DNA of 64,000 bases, from positions 32,426,001 to 32,490,000 of the forward strand of contig OX419757.1 in assembly GCA_948567375.1 (NCBI GenBank), written 5' to 3'. The notes under the pieces were generated by a model. That model saw nothing but the letters and a program-made list of their open reading frames with translations, did no database searches and had not been told where the DNA came from. Both the position numbers and the translations under genes were made by a program. Numbering within the stretch: position 1 is the stretch's first letter; each line of letters starts with the position of its first letter. Shown here in pieces: positions 47,737-60,673 of the stretch. This stretch comes from Lunularia cruciata (Eukaryota; Streptophyta; Marchantiopsida; Lunulariales; Lunulariaceae).

Positions 47737-49250
47737 CCTCAAGCCTGCACGTACAAGTGCCAAGCTTGGGTCCATATAACATCAATGTTTGGGAGGTGGC
47801 ATGGTGCACAATTGTGCACATGATCCTTCCAAACAACACCATCACATCCTTCTAACACAAGGACTCCAGTTGGCAAAACCTCACGCACTCTCAAGATAGT
47901 GCGGCCTGTCAAAACATCAAGTGTCGTTGGTGATGTCTACTGTAGATGTACATAGTTGCTTAAATGAAATTGACGGATTGAGGGTCTATAACCTCCTCCT
48001 TGAATGGTAGCATAGCGTAAAGTATCTCTATGTTGAGCAATCGCCAAGTTCTCAAAGGCCATTGGCATCACTCTCTGAAAGATCTCTGCCCTTTAAGAAC
48101 ATGCGTTCATCCATACATCGGGGTCATCCAGGTCCAAAACTATAGTAGCATCTTGACAAATGGATGTAGGTAAATCTGGATCTTGTCCATAGAGTAGAAA
48201 GTACGTAGAGAAGGATGCTAAGGAGGCTTGCCGGCTGAACCGATAGCCCATGGCCAACCAAGGTAACTAGAGATCCCAATCTCCCAAGTGGCCTCTCTGC
48301 AAACCATACTTTTGCAATCCTCTCTTCACTGTTTGAACCACTCTCTCTACTATGCCATCTACCTCAGGGTGATCTTGGGATGTAGTATGATGATTAATCA
48401 AAGCTTTGTCACACAAGACTTGAAACTCCTCCAAGAACTCTATACCCTCATCAGTCAAAACCTTAGCTGGCGCACCAAAATGACTAACAACTCAATCCAA
48501 GAACGAGTAAGCTGTCCCTTCACTAGACTTGTCAAGAAGTGCCACCAACTCAATCCACTTGGAGAAGTGGTCCACCATCACTAAAACATACCGATGATAT
48601 CTCACAGTCAACAGTAAAGGTCCAGCAAAGTCCAAACTCCAATGGTAACCCAATCCCGTGATAGGTAATGGGTGTAATTGTGGCGTAGGAGCATTGAATG
48701 ATGCTCTTAGTTGGTAACAAACCACACATCTGGCAACAAACTACTATACCTTGGTCTGCAAACCATGCCACCAATAATGACTCTAGAGTAAGCTATAAGT
48801 ACGCTTTACTCCAAAATGTCCTAGCTCCTCATGAGCATGACGGACCAACTGTGGTCTTTGAGATGGAAGTGGTACTACTCACACTCTACCATCCTTCCAT
48901 ACATGCAAAAGGTGTCTACCCTCCAATCTGAACCGTCTGGCTTGCTCCTTGGCCCCAATTGTGCCACCCACAACACCAGTGCAAAGATAGTCCATCATTA
49001 AGACATCATCATGGATGTCTCGCTAAACTGTACCAATATCTTCACTCTTTGGATCTGTGACCTCAATAACTCCTCTTGTATGCGTTGAGATAGATACCAC
49101 CAAAGCCTCTAAATATAAACACAAAAAGGCCAATGCATGCCAACTTGGCACCATCTCGTCATCTATCTCACCATGCCAACTTTCTCCGGTCTGATCCTGC
49201 TGGCTGGGACATGGGTTTCTACTCAACCCATTTAGATCATGGTTCACCAC
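47737..49250 (-). pseudogene. Copy C integrase, decayed
   Basis: The zinc module includes HAHEELGHFGVKRTYSLL and a CYQL-type cysteine block. The catalytic core shows the three acidic residues: SLDFAGP (Asp codon 48630-48632), TDEGIEF (Asp 48450-48452) and VDGIVERV (Glu 48345-48347). The last two are 35 residues apart, as expected for a DDE integrase. The tail (about 47800-48264) includes REVLPTGVLVLEGCDGVVWK and leads into the PHD finger. Confidence 0.9.
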
Positions 49251-50741
49251 TCTAGGTCTGTGAACAACTATGAAATCATACTCTTGTAAAATTAGAGCCT
49301 ATCATGCAAGCTTCCTTGAAAGCTTGTCAGACTTCATCAACCACTTCAGTGGCTGATGATCAGCAATGAGAGTGAAGGAGTTACCAAATAGGTAACATCA
49401 GAAATGTACTACTGCCCAAACTGCTACCAAACACTCTCTCTCATATAAACTATACTTTGCCTCCGCTAAACTGTTGGAGTGACTAGCATAGGCCACTACA
49501 AACTCCTTCTCCTCATCATCATGCTGGATGAGCACCGCTCCAAGCCCCAACATACTCCAATCAGTATGAACCTAAAATGGTCATCCTCTGATTGGTCTCC
49601 TCAAAATAGGAGCAGATGTCAACTTCTCCTTGAGCTCTACAAAAGCTCTCTCCTGCTCATCTCCCCAACACCACTCTTGTGTAAGCTTGGTCAGCTTCAT
49701 CAAGGCCTTGGCAATGGCACTAAATCCTCTAGCATAGCGGCAATAAAATTTTTCCAACCCAAGGAATGCTCGCACTCTGCTCACATCTGTAGGCCAAGGA
49801 ATATGTGCAATAGCCTCCACTTTGGTTTGCTGAACACCAAGTCCTCCAGGGTAGATAGTGTGACCCAAATACTCAACTTGCTTGTGGAAGAACCTACACT
49901 TCCCATGATGTAATTTGAGTCCATGAGATCTCAACCTCTCAAACACCTCCAACAATTGTCTCTCATGCTGCTCCACAATAGTGCCATAGACCAAAATGTC
50001 ATCAATATAGCATCGAGCAAAATACAATCCAGCTAGGATCCTATCCATGACCCTTTGGAACTCAGCAAGAGCATTCTTTAACCCAAACAATAAGAATCTC
50101 CACTGATATAACACATCCTTGCCGTGAGGATCAATAGCCCAAAATGTTGTCTTGGACTTATCCTCCTCCCTGATTGGCAACTGATGATATCCCGCTCAAA
50201 GATTGAAAGTACTAAAGACCTTTGCATGCCCAATCGCATAAAAAATCTCCTCCGCTATAGGCATAGTATACCGATCAGCCCTGGTCTGTTGGTTGATAGG
50301 ACGGTAATCTCCACACATTTGCCTATTTGTGTATTTGCTATGTATATCTTTCTTGGCTGGCATCACTGTCACTGATGCATACTCTCCATGTGAAATCTCC
50401 ACCAAACTAGCCTCAAAAAGGTCACTACTCTGGCTCTAAATCAATGTCTTCTCTATCTCACTATACCAATAAGGACGTCGGAAAACTGGTGTATTGCTAG
50501 TCAGCTCAAACCGTATACCAAGTCCTTTCAGAGCACCCAAATCCTTCATATTGAAGGCAAAACAACTCATGTGGCTCTTCAAGAACCTCCAAACCCTATG
50601 TCCTTCCTCTCTAGTAAGCTTGGGTCCAAGATCTGGCTCCCAAGTATCCTCTGTAACTATAGAAGGAGTGGAAGGCAATTGGTTGCTACATTGGGCCCTT
50701 GGGAGCAATAGTGTCATGCCCTTGCTCACTAGAGGTCCCAA
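49250..50741 (-). pseudogene. Copy C reverse transcriptase and RNase H, decayed
   Basis: The RT N-terminus has FRRPYWYSEIEKTLI (to 50436) and MCGDYRPINQQTRADRY (within 50196-50405). A 199-residue open frame (49581-50180) holds LYQWRFLLFGLKNALAEFQR, the catalytic YIDD (49998-50009) and GKCRFFHKQVEYLGHTI. RNase H follows (49280-49570) with [11 protein letters not shown] and ADHQPLKWL, ending in the GLSRNPC junction. Stops separate the blocks. Confidence 0.93.
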
Positions 50742-51009
50742 CCTCTGTGTGAAAAACTCCCTCCACTCTAGCTACATCCCAAGTGGACCAAGAGTGTACT
50801 CCAAGTAGCCCATGCTCACCTGGATGGACTCCAAGTAGACCACTCTCCCTAGTAGCTACTGGATGTGTCCCAAGAATACTATGCACACTCAGTCCATCGC
50901 CCCTAGCATGTGCCTAAATTGTCTCGATAGGCACAGGGTTCACAAGTGTTTGAGTGGTGATGCTTATCAAGCGCATCTTACGCTACTCTACCAAGCCAAG
51001 GCTCACAAT

Positions 51010-51970
51010 CTAGGTCAAACAGTTCAGGTCCATAGCTTGACCTAACACCTGATGCCTTGATCCCTCTAGCACTAGTAGAACAATGGTAATACCGGTACAA
51101 AAACCCATCGCTTGCTCTCTCTCATCAACATTGGGCTCCACCAATTGCTGTAATTGTGAGTCCCAAACAAGTCCAAGTCCTCCCTCTTGAAAAGCATGAG
51201 AGCTTGGGAAACTCATGAGTGTGGTAAATGCGGCTCTAGGCTATCCAACTAGGTTCACCACTGCCATAGGTGACCTATCAGCCACTACCACTATCTAAGA
51301 CTAACACCCAACATCCAAGATATCTTCAATAAGGATGTGGTCAAGTTGTTGAATCCCATCATAAGCACGTTGTAGAACCTCTTTGGGTAGAGGTTTGTCT
51401 ACCAAAGACAAAGACAATGAGCCCATGATCCCACTCTAGTTGCATCTAAAAATATAGCAGGTCCCATCCAAGAATGGACTTGATGTGTACCACCACCACT
51501 CTGGTGCGAGAATCAACCATCAAAGGAACGCTCTCTAAAAGGTAAGTTGGAGAAACGGACTGATGAACCTAGAGATGTCATAGTATTCGTAATATCTCCC
51601 AAAACACACCAGAACAAGGATCTTGAAGACCCAAACCTCTACCAGCACGTATATGTCCCTAACATGGCCATCCAAAAATCATCAAGTGAATAGGCCCATG
51701 TCTCTCCAGATCATGCACCCCCAGTAAGGAAATGTCTGTTGGTAGGGCCTTCTGGTAACCTCTAATTGCTCACATTGGTAATAACTCCGGATATCGATAG
51801 GCCAAGTGTGTCACATGATGTAGAGAGACTTGCCTAGTAGTCTCATCTCTCTCTACATATAAGTACCTCTATACTCGTATACCCTCCTGTAATACCGTAG
51901 CTAGTCCGGTGCTGATCCCACCAAACAACTCCAATAAGCATATTCCCTCTATTGGATATTGCCAAGCAAT
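51010..51970 (-). pseudogene. Cytosine-5 DNA methyltransferase domain (DNMT3-like) inside copy C pol
   Basis: Motifs in order on the minus strand: motif I LELFGGISTGLATVLQEGI (51878-51934); YLYVERDETTRQ with the glutamate of the SAM site; motif IV GPIHLMIFGWPC with the catalytic cysteine codon at 51662-51664, then a TAG for the usual glutamine, then RAGRGLGLQDP; motif VI YLLESVP (51524-51544, ENV-like with N to S); a motif VIII-like VGSWAHCLCLW after a frameshift; and EREQAMGFCTG with VLGQAMDL (within 51010-51216), like motifs IX-X. The order is canonical, as in DNMT3, and not rearranged as in plant DRM. It lies between protease and RT in the same strand and polyprotein. At least five stops and one frameshift make this copy inactive. 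Confidence 0.9.
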
Positions 51971-52101
51971 GAGTGTGGTATCTAAAGGTGTCAAAGTAAG
52001 TGACTCTGGCGGCTCATCCTCACACTCAGCTCTTGATGGTATGAAGGCTCCACTCCAAGCATGCTGCACCAACTGACTGCATGCTGCTACAATGCCTCCT
52101 C

Positions 52102-53004
52102 TTAACTCCACAATAGAACATCCAAGGTAGATGGAACAATCCCACTTGTATTCCAAAGCCGAGTGATCTCCTCTGGTACTGGAGTATCTTTTGCATGGGC
52201 ATTCTCCTCCAACAAGTCACCAGGCCAAGTAACTACACCACTAAAAGCTAAAACTGATGTTGCCATGCTCCCAAACCGTAGTGAGCCAAGATTGCCACTA
52301 CTGAAGCATACTGGTAGGCAACATACCCGTCCCTCACCAGACTGCCAACCAGGTCTATAGGAGTTTGTCTCCTCCCAATAGTCAATGTTGAAACCCATGG
52401 GGTATAACACTACTCCCCCAACTAGCACATCATATGACTCAGCTACTGTCGCAATAGCTTGAGCTCTCACCACCAAGCTATCAATCGGATGACCAGGCTG
52501 AACCTGGACAACAAGCTCCCCACGTGTGATGTATTGTGTCGAACCACCACCTAGAGATGTCTGGATCTGAAATGGACACCTCTCCACATTGGTCTTCCAT
52601 AACTCCAGACCAACAAGTGCAGCCTTTCCCAACATAAGAGGCTGCACACCGGAGTCTAACAAGACTCTCTATGTTGTATAGACCTTCCTTGAAGGTCCCA
52701 GCAAACAGAAAATCCCCCTTTGGTTATCCAATAGTACAACACTAGGTGTAAACCGTGCTCTCTCAAAGGCCGGTCTAGCTGGCAACTCCTCCAGTCTAGC
52801 CGTTGTTGCTTGCCACAAACCGCTAGTTGCTAAACGGATCCAATGCTCCTCAACCAAGTCAGCTCCACTACCAACCACCTCTACTCTAGTAGTAGGAACC
52901 ACACCATCCCTACTCTCACACAGCGTGGCATCCAACCATAATATTGGGGCTAGGTCAAATCCCAATGTAAACATATCATTGGCCAAAAACAAAGGACGCC
53001 GCAT
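52102..53004 (-). pseudogene. Copy C aspartic protease region
   Basis: Two open frames (53004-52669 and 52662-52102) are separated by one TAG. The second opens with LDSGVQPLMLGKAALVGLEL; DSG at 52648-52656 is the catalytic aspartate loop. YDVLVGGVVLYPMGFNIDYW follows, like the second retropepsin motif. The upstream frame is the spacer after gag. The protease would process the polyprotein. Confidence 0.85.
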
Positions 53005-53010
53005 AATCAG

Positions 53011-54934
53011 CTAAGTCGCCCTCAACATCATCCTAGACTCAGTTTGTATAGTAGTAGGTGGTTGACTACTAGGTAGTCCATCATGCACTCCCTCACCACC
53101 TACCACACTTGCACTAGGACGTTTAGGAACCATGGATGTTATCTGCAATGCCTCAGATAGTGTGAAAGATTGGGAAAGTCTAACTTGTCTCACAACCTCT
53201 CCTCTTTGTGGGTCCAACTCCATTGATGCTCCTCTAGGCTCTAGAGCACATACTGCACTCCTAGTCACTACTGCACATGCATCCACCTATATTGCTCTAC
53301 ACATGAAGTCCAAAGCATCTTTATCACTAGCATATGAGGTCAAAGCCTCAGCACCCAAATCTGATCTCCTCTGAGCAATAGCCATACTAGCCAATCTTTT
53401 CTCCAATTGCTCAATCCAAGTAGCCATAGTTGGATCAAAAGTAAGGGCAGGTACTGCACCCCTACTAGGTGTAGATCCTCTACCACCTTGTCCTCCATGA
53501 ACTGGAGCTCCTCTACCTGCCATAGCAGCCTTACCACTCCGTAACTCCGGGTGTAGGTCAAAACACCGGTCACTAGTGTGACCAAATCTATAGCAATGTT
53601 CACATTGCCTTTGTGCTAGATGTGATGCACCCGAGGTATCACGTCCGCTGCCCTAAGTACACTCTCTCCAATGGTGAGGTCCACCACAAGTCCAACAAGC
53701 AACACCACTACTCACTGATTGCGGCTGACCCAAAAATAAAGGTAAGGGTCTAACTCCACTAGGCCCTCCACTCGCTCCATAGGATCTGGGTTGTCCACCC
53801 TGTCCTCAAAAACCAACTAGGCGTGGTGCACTCTACTGCAATCTAGAAGAAGTCATAGCCTTCAATGAGATCTTCCTACCAAATTCAGATGTCACCACTC
53901 TCTCCTCCACCACGTTGAGCTCAATACGCTCAGCCAAACCAAAGACCACTGCCAAAGTAGGCGAAGTATCCTACAACAACTTAGCATCATGAACTCTACG
54001 TCATAACTCCCTGTCCAGTATCCCATACCAAAACTGGACTGTCTGGGCCTCAGTAACTCCCTGAGTGAAACTGATCAACCGCCTCCTGCAAGTGTATGCC
54101 TTGCATAGGCTCTCTCTAGCCTTCCATTGGAACTCCTACAAGCTCCTTAGCTTGTCAGTCCGCACTCCTTGGTAGTTTTGCCTCAAACATTGGAAGAACT
54201 CCACCATGGGGTTAAAACCCAATACCACACCACCTCTTGTAGCGGTACCTCCACTCGTAGTAGCACTATCTCCAACTAGTGCACCTCCACTAGCTCCACC
54301 AACATTACTTGAGCTAGAACTCATAGGTACAACCAATCTACTCCTGGCCACCAAACTTGAAGTGATAGAGATATAGTTCAGAGACCAATACTATCTCCAT
54401 AACTTGATCTCCTCCAAATGAGCTCTCTTGAACTCATGGTAGTTGTCCTTTGGCGGACCCTCCAGATGCTGAAACATTTTTAAACCCCTTCCATGCCATG
54501 AAAGGTGTGAACAAAGTCAAGTTCCGCATCTACTATAGATCACACCAACTATCAATTTCTTGGATGAAGTCATCCAACTAAATGGTACCCACCGTACTAG
54601 AGTAACGCCTAGGGCCTTTGGAAGCCCCATAAATCTTGTCCATGTCCCACAACAACGGTTCGGACACACCATGTGCACTCTCAACTGAATTAGCTCCTGT
54701 GTTGAACTCCAACTCAAAGTCAATCTCCTCCCTCACTGGGACCAGAGATATAGGCTGATAATGAGTGCCACTCCGAGTAAACCCACTACGTACTATAGGG
54801 CTATCTCCTCTAGAATCCTCAAAGAACTCCGTCGTGACAAAGTAACCACAACCACAACCAAACCACCAACTGCAACCGCAAGTCACAACCGCAAGTACCT
54901 CACAAGTGCCAACACCACCACATGCCAATACCAA
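53011..54934 (-). pseudogene. Copy C gag with two zinc knuckles
   Basis: The frame at 54136-54354 has FNPMVEFFQCLRQNYQGV, and the next stretch has TQGVTEAQTVQFWYGILDREL, typical of Retrotrans_gag. Two nucleocapsid knuckles follow: CWTCGGPHHWREC (53659-53697, CX2CX3HX4C) and CEHCYRFGHTSDRC (53563-53604, CX2CX4HX4C). A glycine/arginine-rich linker (AGRGAPVHGGQGGRG) and a coiled segment come next. Frames are broken by several stops. Confidence 0.85.
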
Positions 54935-55246
54935 CTAAGCACCACCCACTAATGTACTCTAACCAAGATAACTACATTAGGGGAAAGGGCAACTTGTAAC
55001 CTACTATCATAACACGCACTCTCACGGTCTGCAGGTCCTCACTTCCTACCTCACCGGAGAGAAACAAAGGTAGTCTGATTGGTCATCACTATAGCCTCAC
55101 TACCGAAAGCACACCAGAGCACCAACGCTCAAAAGTCAAGGCATCTCACACAAACATGGTGCACAAATAGGTAGCAGAGAATGGAGGGAGTACAATCACA
55201 AGAAATCTAAATGAAAACCCTCCATCTCATAAAACAACATGAGATT

Positions 55247-55260
55247 GACTCTGCCACCAT
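55247..55260 (-). other. Possible primer-binding site of copy C
   Basis: On the minus strand, ATGGTGGCAGAGTC resembles the iMet primer site TGGTATCAGAG with two changes. It lies 930 bp inside the 443-bp LTR-like unit, so either the LTR is longer than the shared unit or this is not the primer site. Confidence 0.35.
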
Positions 55261-55404
55261 TTGGCATTTAACATAGGAGCAGTTTATATTTAAGTCCTAA
55301 GCTACCAAGATCACCAAGAATGGGATCAAACTACCTCTCCTAGCCAAAGCTACATGTGTATAGATAAAAATGGCATAGTCACTAGGACAACAAGTGAGGG
55401 TGGA

Positions 55405-55470
55405 CCAGTTGGCTAGGGCACCAGCCTAGGAGCAAGAGATCTGGGATCAAACCCTATTGCGCACAATCTA
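55405..55470 (+). repeat. tRNA-like segment (possible SINE head) in the leader of copy C
   Basis: TGGACCAGTTGG (A-box-like) and GGGATCAAACCC (B-box-like, 55443-55454) are about 35 bp apart, with D-arm-like and T-arm-like words between and around them. It lies antisense to the element. It resembles a tRNA-derived SINE head or a decayed tRNA gene; no anticodon arm can be folded confidently by eye. Confidence 0.5.
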
Positions 55471-56193
55471 GCATGAAAGGCAGATTTTGCCAACCAATGA
55501 CAAAGATATACTCTAAACTAGCTAGCCTCACGCCAGCAAGCTGGCTTGCTAGCCCTTCTAGGCCTTCGTAGCCTCTCATAGCCCACAGCCCTATGCCTTG
55601 AAGCCTCTAAATGCCCAAATAAGGCCTTTCTTCTTGCCACTTTGAACCTCCTCCAAAATTAGCAAAACTTCTCCAAACTTGCAAAAGTCCTCCAAACTAG
55701 CAAAAGTCTTCTAAATCTGGCCAAACAGCAAAACTCCTCCAAAATTGGCTAAAATCTGACGTAAATCCAGCCAAAATCTGACGTAAACCCTAAAGTTGGT
55801 TGTCCACCAAATCCCTCGCTAACTTTCCACTTGAGCCAAATTGACAACACGGGTTTCTCCAAATCACAAATTGATGAGAATAGTTTCCCAACTTCACCTT
55901 CAATTTGACTTTCTGAGCACAACTCGCAACAAATTGGTCTTGCCTTCACTTCTTGAGCTCAAAATCACAACCACTGCTCAAAATTTGCTCCTTCTTTGCT
56001 TGAAAATTAGCCAGCGCTTCTGCACACCGTCTGCCTTACTACCAAATTTGCATCAATTGAATGAGCTTCTGCACACTAGGGAAGAGTTGAACTTGAATCG
56101 AGCTACCAACGATCATCGAGCTTGGAGATACCACCAACACTTAAAGTTCTTGCACCCGATTTCCCATTGACTTCACTTCTTTGATGTACTTAG

Positions 56194-56636
56194 ATTGTTT
56201 ACCACTCTCAACTCAACTCAACTCAGATTAGTACTCGATCTTTTACTTTATAAACTGCCAACAATTGGGCACTCATTACAGTCAAGCCACACCCACTCAA
56301 GCATAGAAAATCTAGGTGACGCTCGTCAGCCTCTGTCCACCATAGCCAGGAACCCGAATGCTCAACATCAAAGAAGTGAGCTCTCTGGAGCTGCACTTCA
56401 AAAGTATACCCCCTGGACTCGAGCTAGGTCTGAACCCTAACGGTCCCGCTGATGACACACTCGACGGTGCAAATGGTGCAAAGTGACGGTGGGCTCCACC
56501 GTGAAGTCAGTACCCCAAGCACAGAATCTGACCGTCAGAAAGTAGTCTTTGAGAAACTGCTGAAATAACTCTAGCTACTATCACTGCAACTCTAGTGTCC
56601 GGGGAATCTAGACGCGACACTACAAATGGTGTGACA
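56194..56636 (-). repeat. 5' LTR-like unit of copy C
   Basis: 443 bp, beginning TGTCACACC on the minus strand and closely matching 46877-47319. It marks the outer end of copy C. R1 does not flank it here. Confidence 0.85.
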
Positions 56637-59600
56637 TCTAACACATTGGGTGAAAGGCACAAAAGTTATAATCATACTAAATGCACGACTATAACTCAAT
56701 TGTAATTCATCTCTAAGCTATGACTTATATCTTTGCAACACTTTATTATTTTTAAAACAAATGCATGGGTTGTGTTTTATGTATTATTTGTCTTGGGTAT
56801 GTATTGAGCAAGAGATTTCTAATAACACATCATTGTAGATAAAATTGTATCCTTTATATTGAATAATCATATATGATGATCTAATTTAGGAACTTATTTC
56901 ATAATGGAAATTCCTGAGGTTTATTTAGTTCAATACTTCTTCAATGTAATGAACTGAATTCTTGATTCTTTAAAACATTGTCTCTCAAATTTGTGATTGT
57001 ACATGTGATTTGATGATCCTTTTGACATGAATGATCATCTAATCTATGCAAAAACTTGTGTTATATGTTTTATTCAAAGCGGTATTAAATTTTCTAGGTA
57101 ATGGTTGTTTCTAGTTGGATTCAAAGGAAACAAGTACTATGAAATTTTAATTTTTCTTTAAATTATCTGGCAAAGTCATCAACTAGTTCTTAGTATTTAA
57201 TTAGAAAGGTATTCCCAACAATATATATAAATTGAAAATATTAAGAATAAAACACATATAAATGATAAAATATCAAAAATTCTAAGCTTCTAATTTCTTT
57301 ACTTGTAACTTGTATCAATCAGATCTAAATATGATATTATTAATTTGTAGGTGCAAAACATAATTCTTCTTTTCTTTGCTTAAATATGACGAGGGTTCAA
57401 AATAACTACTAGAATTGAGCACAAATTTTATTTCAAGATTCTTTTTACTCCCATTGTAACTTTAAGTATCTTTTTTTGTTAATAAACTATTTTTTTTGTT
57501 TGAAGTAACATAATATCCCAAATATTTTATTCTGAATAGATTAGCAATAACGACAAATTGTATAAGAAGATAAAATCTAAACATTCTTTTGATTTTATAT
57601 TTCTTCTAGTACTAAGAAAAAAATAAAGAGATAAAATACATCATAAGAATACTAACAACATATATTTTTAGGAAAGAATATTCCTTATTAAATCTAGAAT
57701 GGTATATTGTATAAAGGATGATTACAAAAAAACTTAGAAAGTTCACTTAAGTTGTGATTTTTTTAATGCAGAATTAGTAACATAATATAAAGTTGTTTAT
57801 CTAATAATTAGCACCTAATTTGTAAGTTGATTGATTTCAAAAGTTAATCAAGTTGATTAATTTCAAAAGTTGATCAAGTTCATTAATTTCAAAAGATGAT
57901 TAAGTTGAACTGCAGAATTTAATTGAGCTTTAAAGAGGCCCCACCTTAAAGATATATATCCTTATTCTTGAGTAGCTAGTATTTGATATCTTGTTGTAAT
58001 TACTTTAGAAAAGAAGAAAAACATGTTTGTAACATCTTTTCTTGCATAGGTGTCTCATTATAAGATTATGGACTAAAATTGATGCTATTTTGTGCTCAAA
58101 ACCTCCCTTAAATCTTTACAAATATCATTTGCAAGTTGTTTTATTTTCATGTGAATAAGAATACCATTTAGAGAACAAAAATCTAGTATCTTTCTATTTT
58201 GTTGAGCAGATATATATTTGTGAAGTGCTCTAAAGTTTAGTCCTCTCAACATCTCATTTTCTTGTTGCAATAAAGACTTTTAAACTTATAAGTATTACAT
58301 GAAACAATTTGCAAATTTTTAAATGAAGCTAAGTCATCACTTCAATTTATAACTTGAGTCTAAATTTTAGTATTCTCTTCTTAACAATAATTTTTTGCTA
58401 TAAATATTACAATTTATCCAATGTAATTTTCATATAAGATATATGTATAAGATAACTAATTATATGTCTTGAATCTATACAAAATTTCTAAGCAACAATG
58501 AAGTACTTTAGAGCGCTTCTTATACATGTTTACAACATTAGAAGTAACGTGAACTCTCTACAAGCAATATTGAACTCCTTGAAAAGGCTTATTGTCAATC
58601 TCTACTAATACAGTGAAAATACAAAACATGGTTTGTGTAATAGGAACTTTGAGACGTAGAATCAATTGTATTATTACATTATAAATTATCTAGTTCTATG
58701 CCTGACCATAATTTACTTTGAATTGGATCATTGTTTTTTAAGTCAGTCATATATTGGTTAGAATATAATTATAGTTCAAATATCATAATGTAAAAAGTGA
58801 ACCCTTGATACTTTCTCTACAACCATATCTTGTAAATTAGCTAACATCCTACTAGGTTAAAATGTAGTTTCTTTCTCTTGGTAGATAGCTAGTAGATAAC
58901 TACTAGATTGGACTAGTGATAAATGTAAGAAAATTTATATAATCATAATAGTCACAAATTACATGACAATGATTTTGCTTATCTTTGTAAGTAAATTCTA
59001 TCATTGTTTTAATTTATATTTATTTTCCAACATATAGATTATATAATATTCCATTTTAACTACTTTTGCAAAAAAAGGTAAAATCTTTTGACATATTAAA
59101 CTATGTATAGACAATCAAATACTGATAGGTATGACCATTTATACATTTCAAAGATATATTTGGCTTATCTTCAAAACTTAAATATATTCCAATATCGTGG
59201 AATTTGTGATAACATACATGAATATAAATATTATCTAAATTCTACTTCTATTTTACAAAGATCATATACAAAGAACATCACATCTAAGATTTTGCAATAA
59301 TTTTTGTATTTGTTTGTTTACTTCAAATTATAGTGAACTAATAAGCAAAAAAATCTAAGGGTTTTTAATTTCTTTGCTTCTATTTATAGTTAAGATCATG
59401 TATATGGATTTAAAGAGTTGGAGCAAATTTTATACTTCTATTTTGGTTTGGTTTGTAAGTGAAGTGATTAGAGTTAGTAGACAGGAGGATTTTGAGGATT
59501 CTATTGTTATCTATGTGATTGATCAAGGAAGTAAAATAGGAAAGTATCAATGATGTAAAATAAGAGTGTATGAAAATATGAAAGACATGGGAGCTTATAT

Positions 59601-60673
59601 AAATAACAAAATCTTCAATATAATTATATCATAGTCATATTTGAAAATAGGTATGTAAATATGAGTCTCTTGAATATTATATATATTGAAAATTAGGGAT
59701 ATATATAAAATATATGCAAAGAGAAACTCAATTATGGAATTAGGTTATAAATTTTATCAATATCAAATTTATGACATTTCAAACTATATACTTGTTATGT
59801 AGTTGATTACTCCATGTGATATGGAGTAAGAGGAAAGAAGAGACATTGTTGTTATCTCTTAAGAAAATGATATGGTCCAAAATCTCAACATATTTGTTTA
59901 AATAACTAGTTTCTATTTAGACTTTATGCATCTTTATAGCCTTGTAAATTTTTAAATAAAATTTTGCTTATAAAAACCTACCTATGTAGATCTTTAAAAT
60001 GGAACATTTTTAGAGCAAACTTAATTCTTTGGTGAAACAATCTAAAAGTGTGAATTTGGTATGGTATTCATCTTAGAATAAAAAACATTTGCAACATGGC
60101 TATAAGAACTAAAGCTAGCTTAATGATGCATGAATACAATATCATGTTAAAGTGCTCTAATAAGATGAATCTACTTGATGATAATGTCAATCAGGTCGAG
60201 AAGAAAGTTGATGACCAAGTATTTTTAGACTTTGACTTAAGATCATAGATTGTTCAAATATTTAGGTCTTTCTTGAGGCGTATAATTTATTTCTATGTTT
60301 AATGCCTCAATAAACATACAATAAACAAGGATAGTTAGAAAATGAGATAAGTATCAAAAGGAGATTGTTTATGTATGAGGTACAAATAGATAGATAAGGG
60401 AAGATATGTTCACTCATCTTGGACTAATGACAAATATGATTATTTGACTGTTTGACTAGCATAACAATTAATTATTATAACAATTAAAATTATACCTTGA
60501 ATTTTAGAGTGCAAAAATTAGGACAACACATATTGTTTTTCATCCCCTTGTTTTTTGGACTGTTTTTTTACTTATAATAAGGCATCATCAAGTCATGACC
60601 TAACAACATTGGTTGTATATATCCAAAAGTAATCATGGAATTTAGAATAGAACCTTATTTTTTTATTATTATC
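56637..60673. other. Intergenic, strongly AT-rich; short tandem repeat at 57825-57902
   Basis: Three 26-bp units of the type AGTTGATTAATTTCAAAAGT TGATCA occur at 57825, 57851 and 57877. No gene supported. Confidence 0.55.

Larger units (their letters stand above)
46770..56636 (-). mobile_element. Family 1 Ty3/gypsy copy C with DNMT and PHD domains, near full length
   Basis: About 9.9 kb on the minus strand. Order from the 5' end (right): LTR-like unit (56194-56636), leader with a possible primer site (55247-55260), gag (53011-54934), protease (52102-53004), cytosine-5 methyltransferase (51010-51970), RT and RNase H (49250-50741), integrase (48264-49000), PHD finger (47602-47736), G-rich tract, then R1 - LTR-like - R1 (46770-47430). 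Several long frames stay open (199 residues in RT, 186 in protease), so it is younger or better preserved than copy A, but stops and frameshifts occur in every part. I see no target duplication. Confidence 0.92.

Noticed and set aside
50494-50808. Plus-strand open frames over copy C, including 50494-50808, 49479-49913 and 48288-48584
   Set aside because: They are complements of recognisable RT, protease and integrase frames on the minus strand.
51010-51970. Reading the methyltransferase as a plant DRM-type enzyme
   Set aside because: DRM enzymes have motifs VI-X before motif I. Here motif I comes first and the rest follow in canonical order, so DNMT3-like is the better description.
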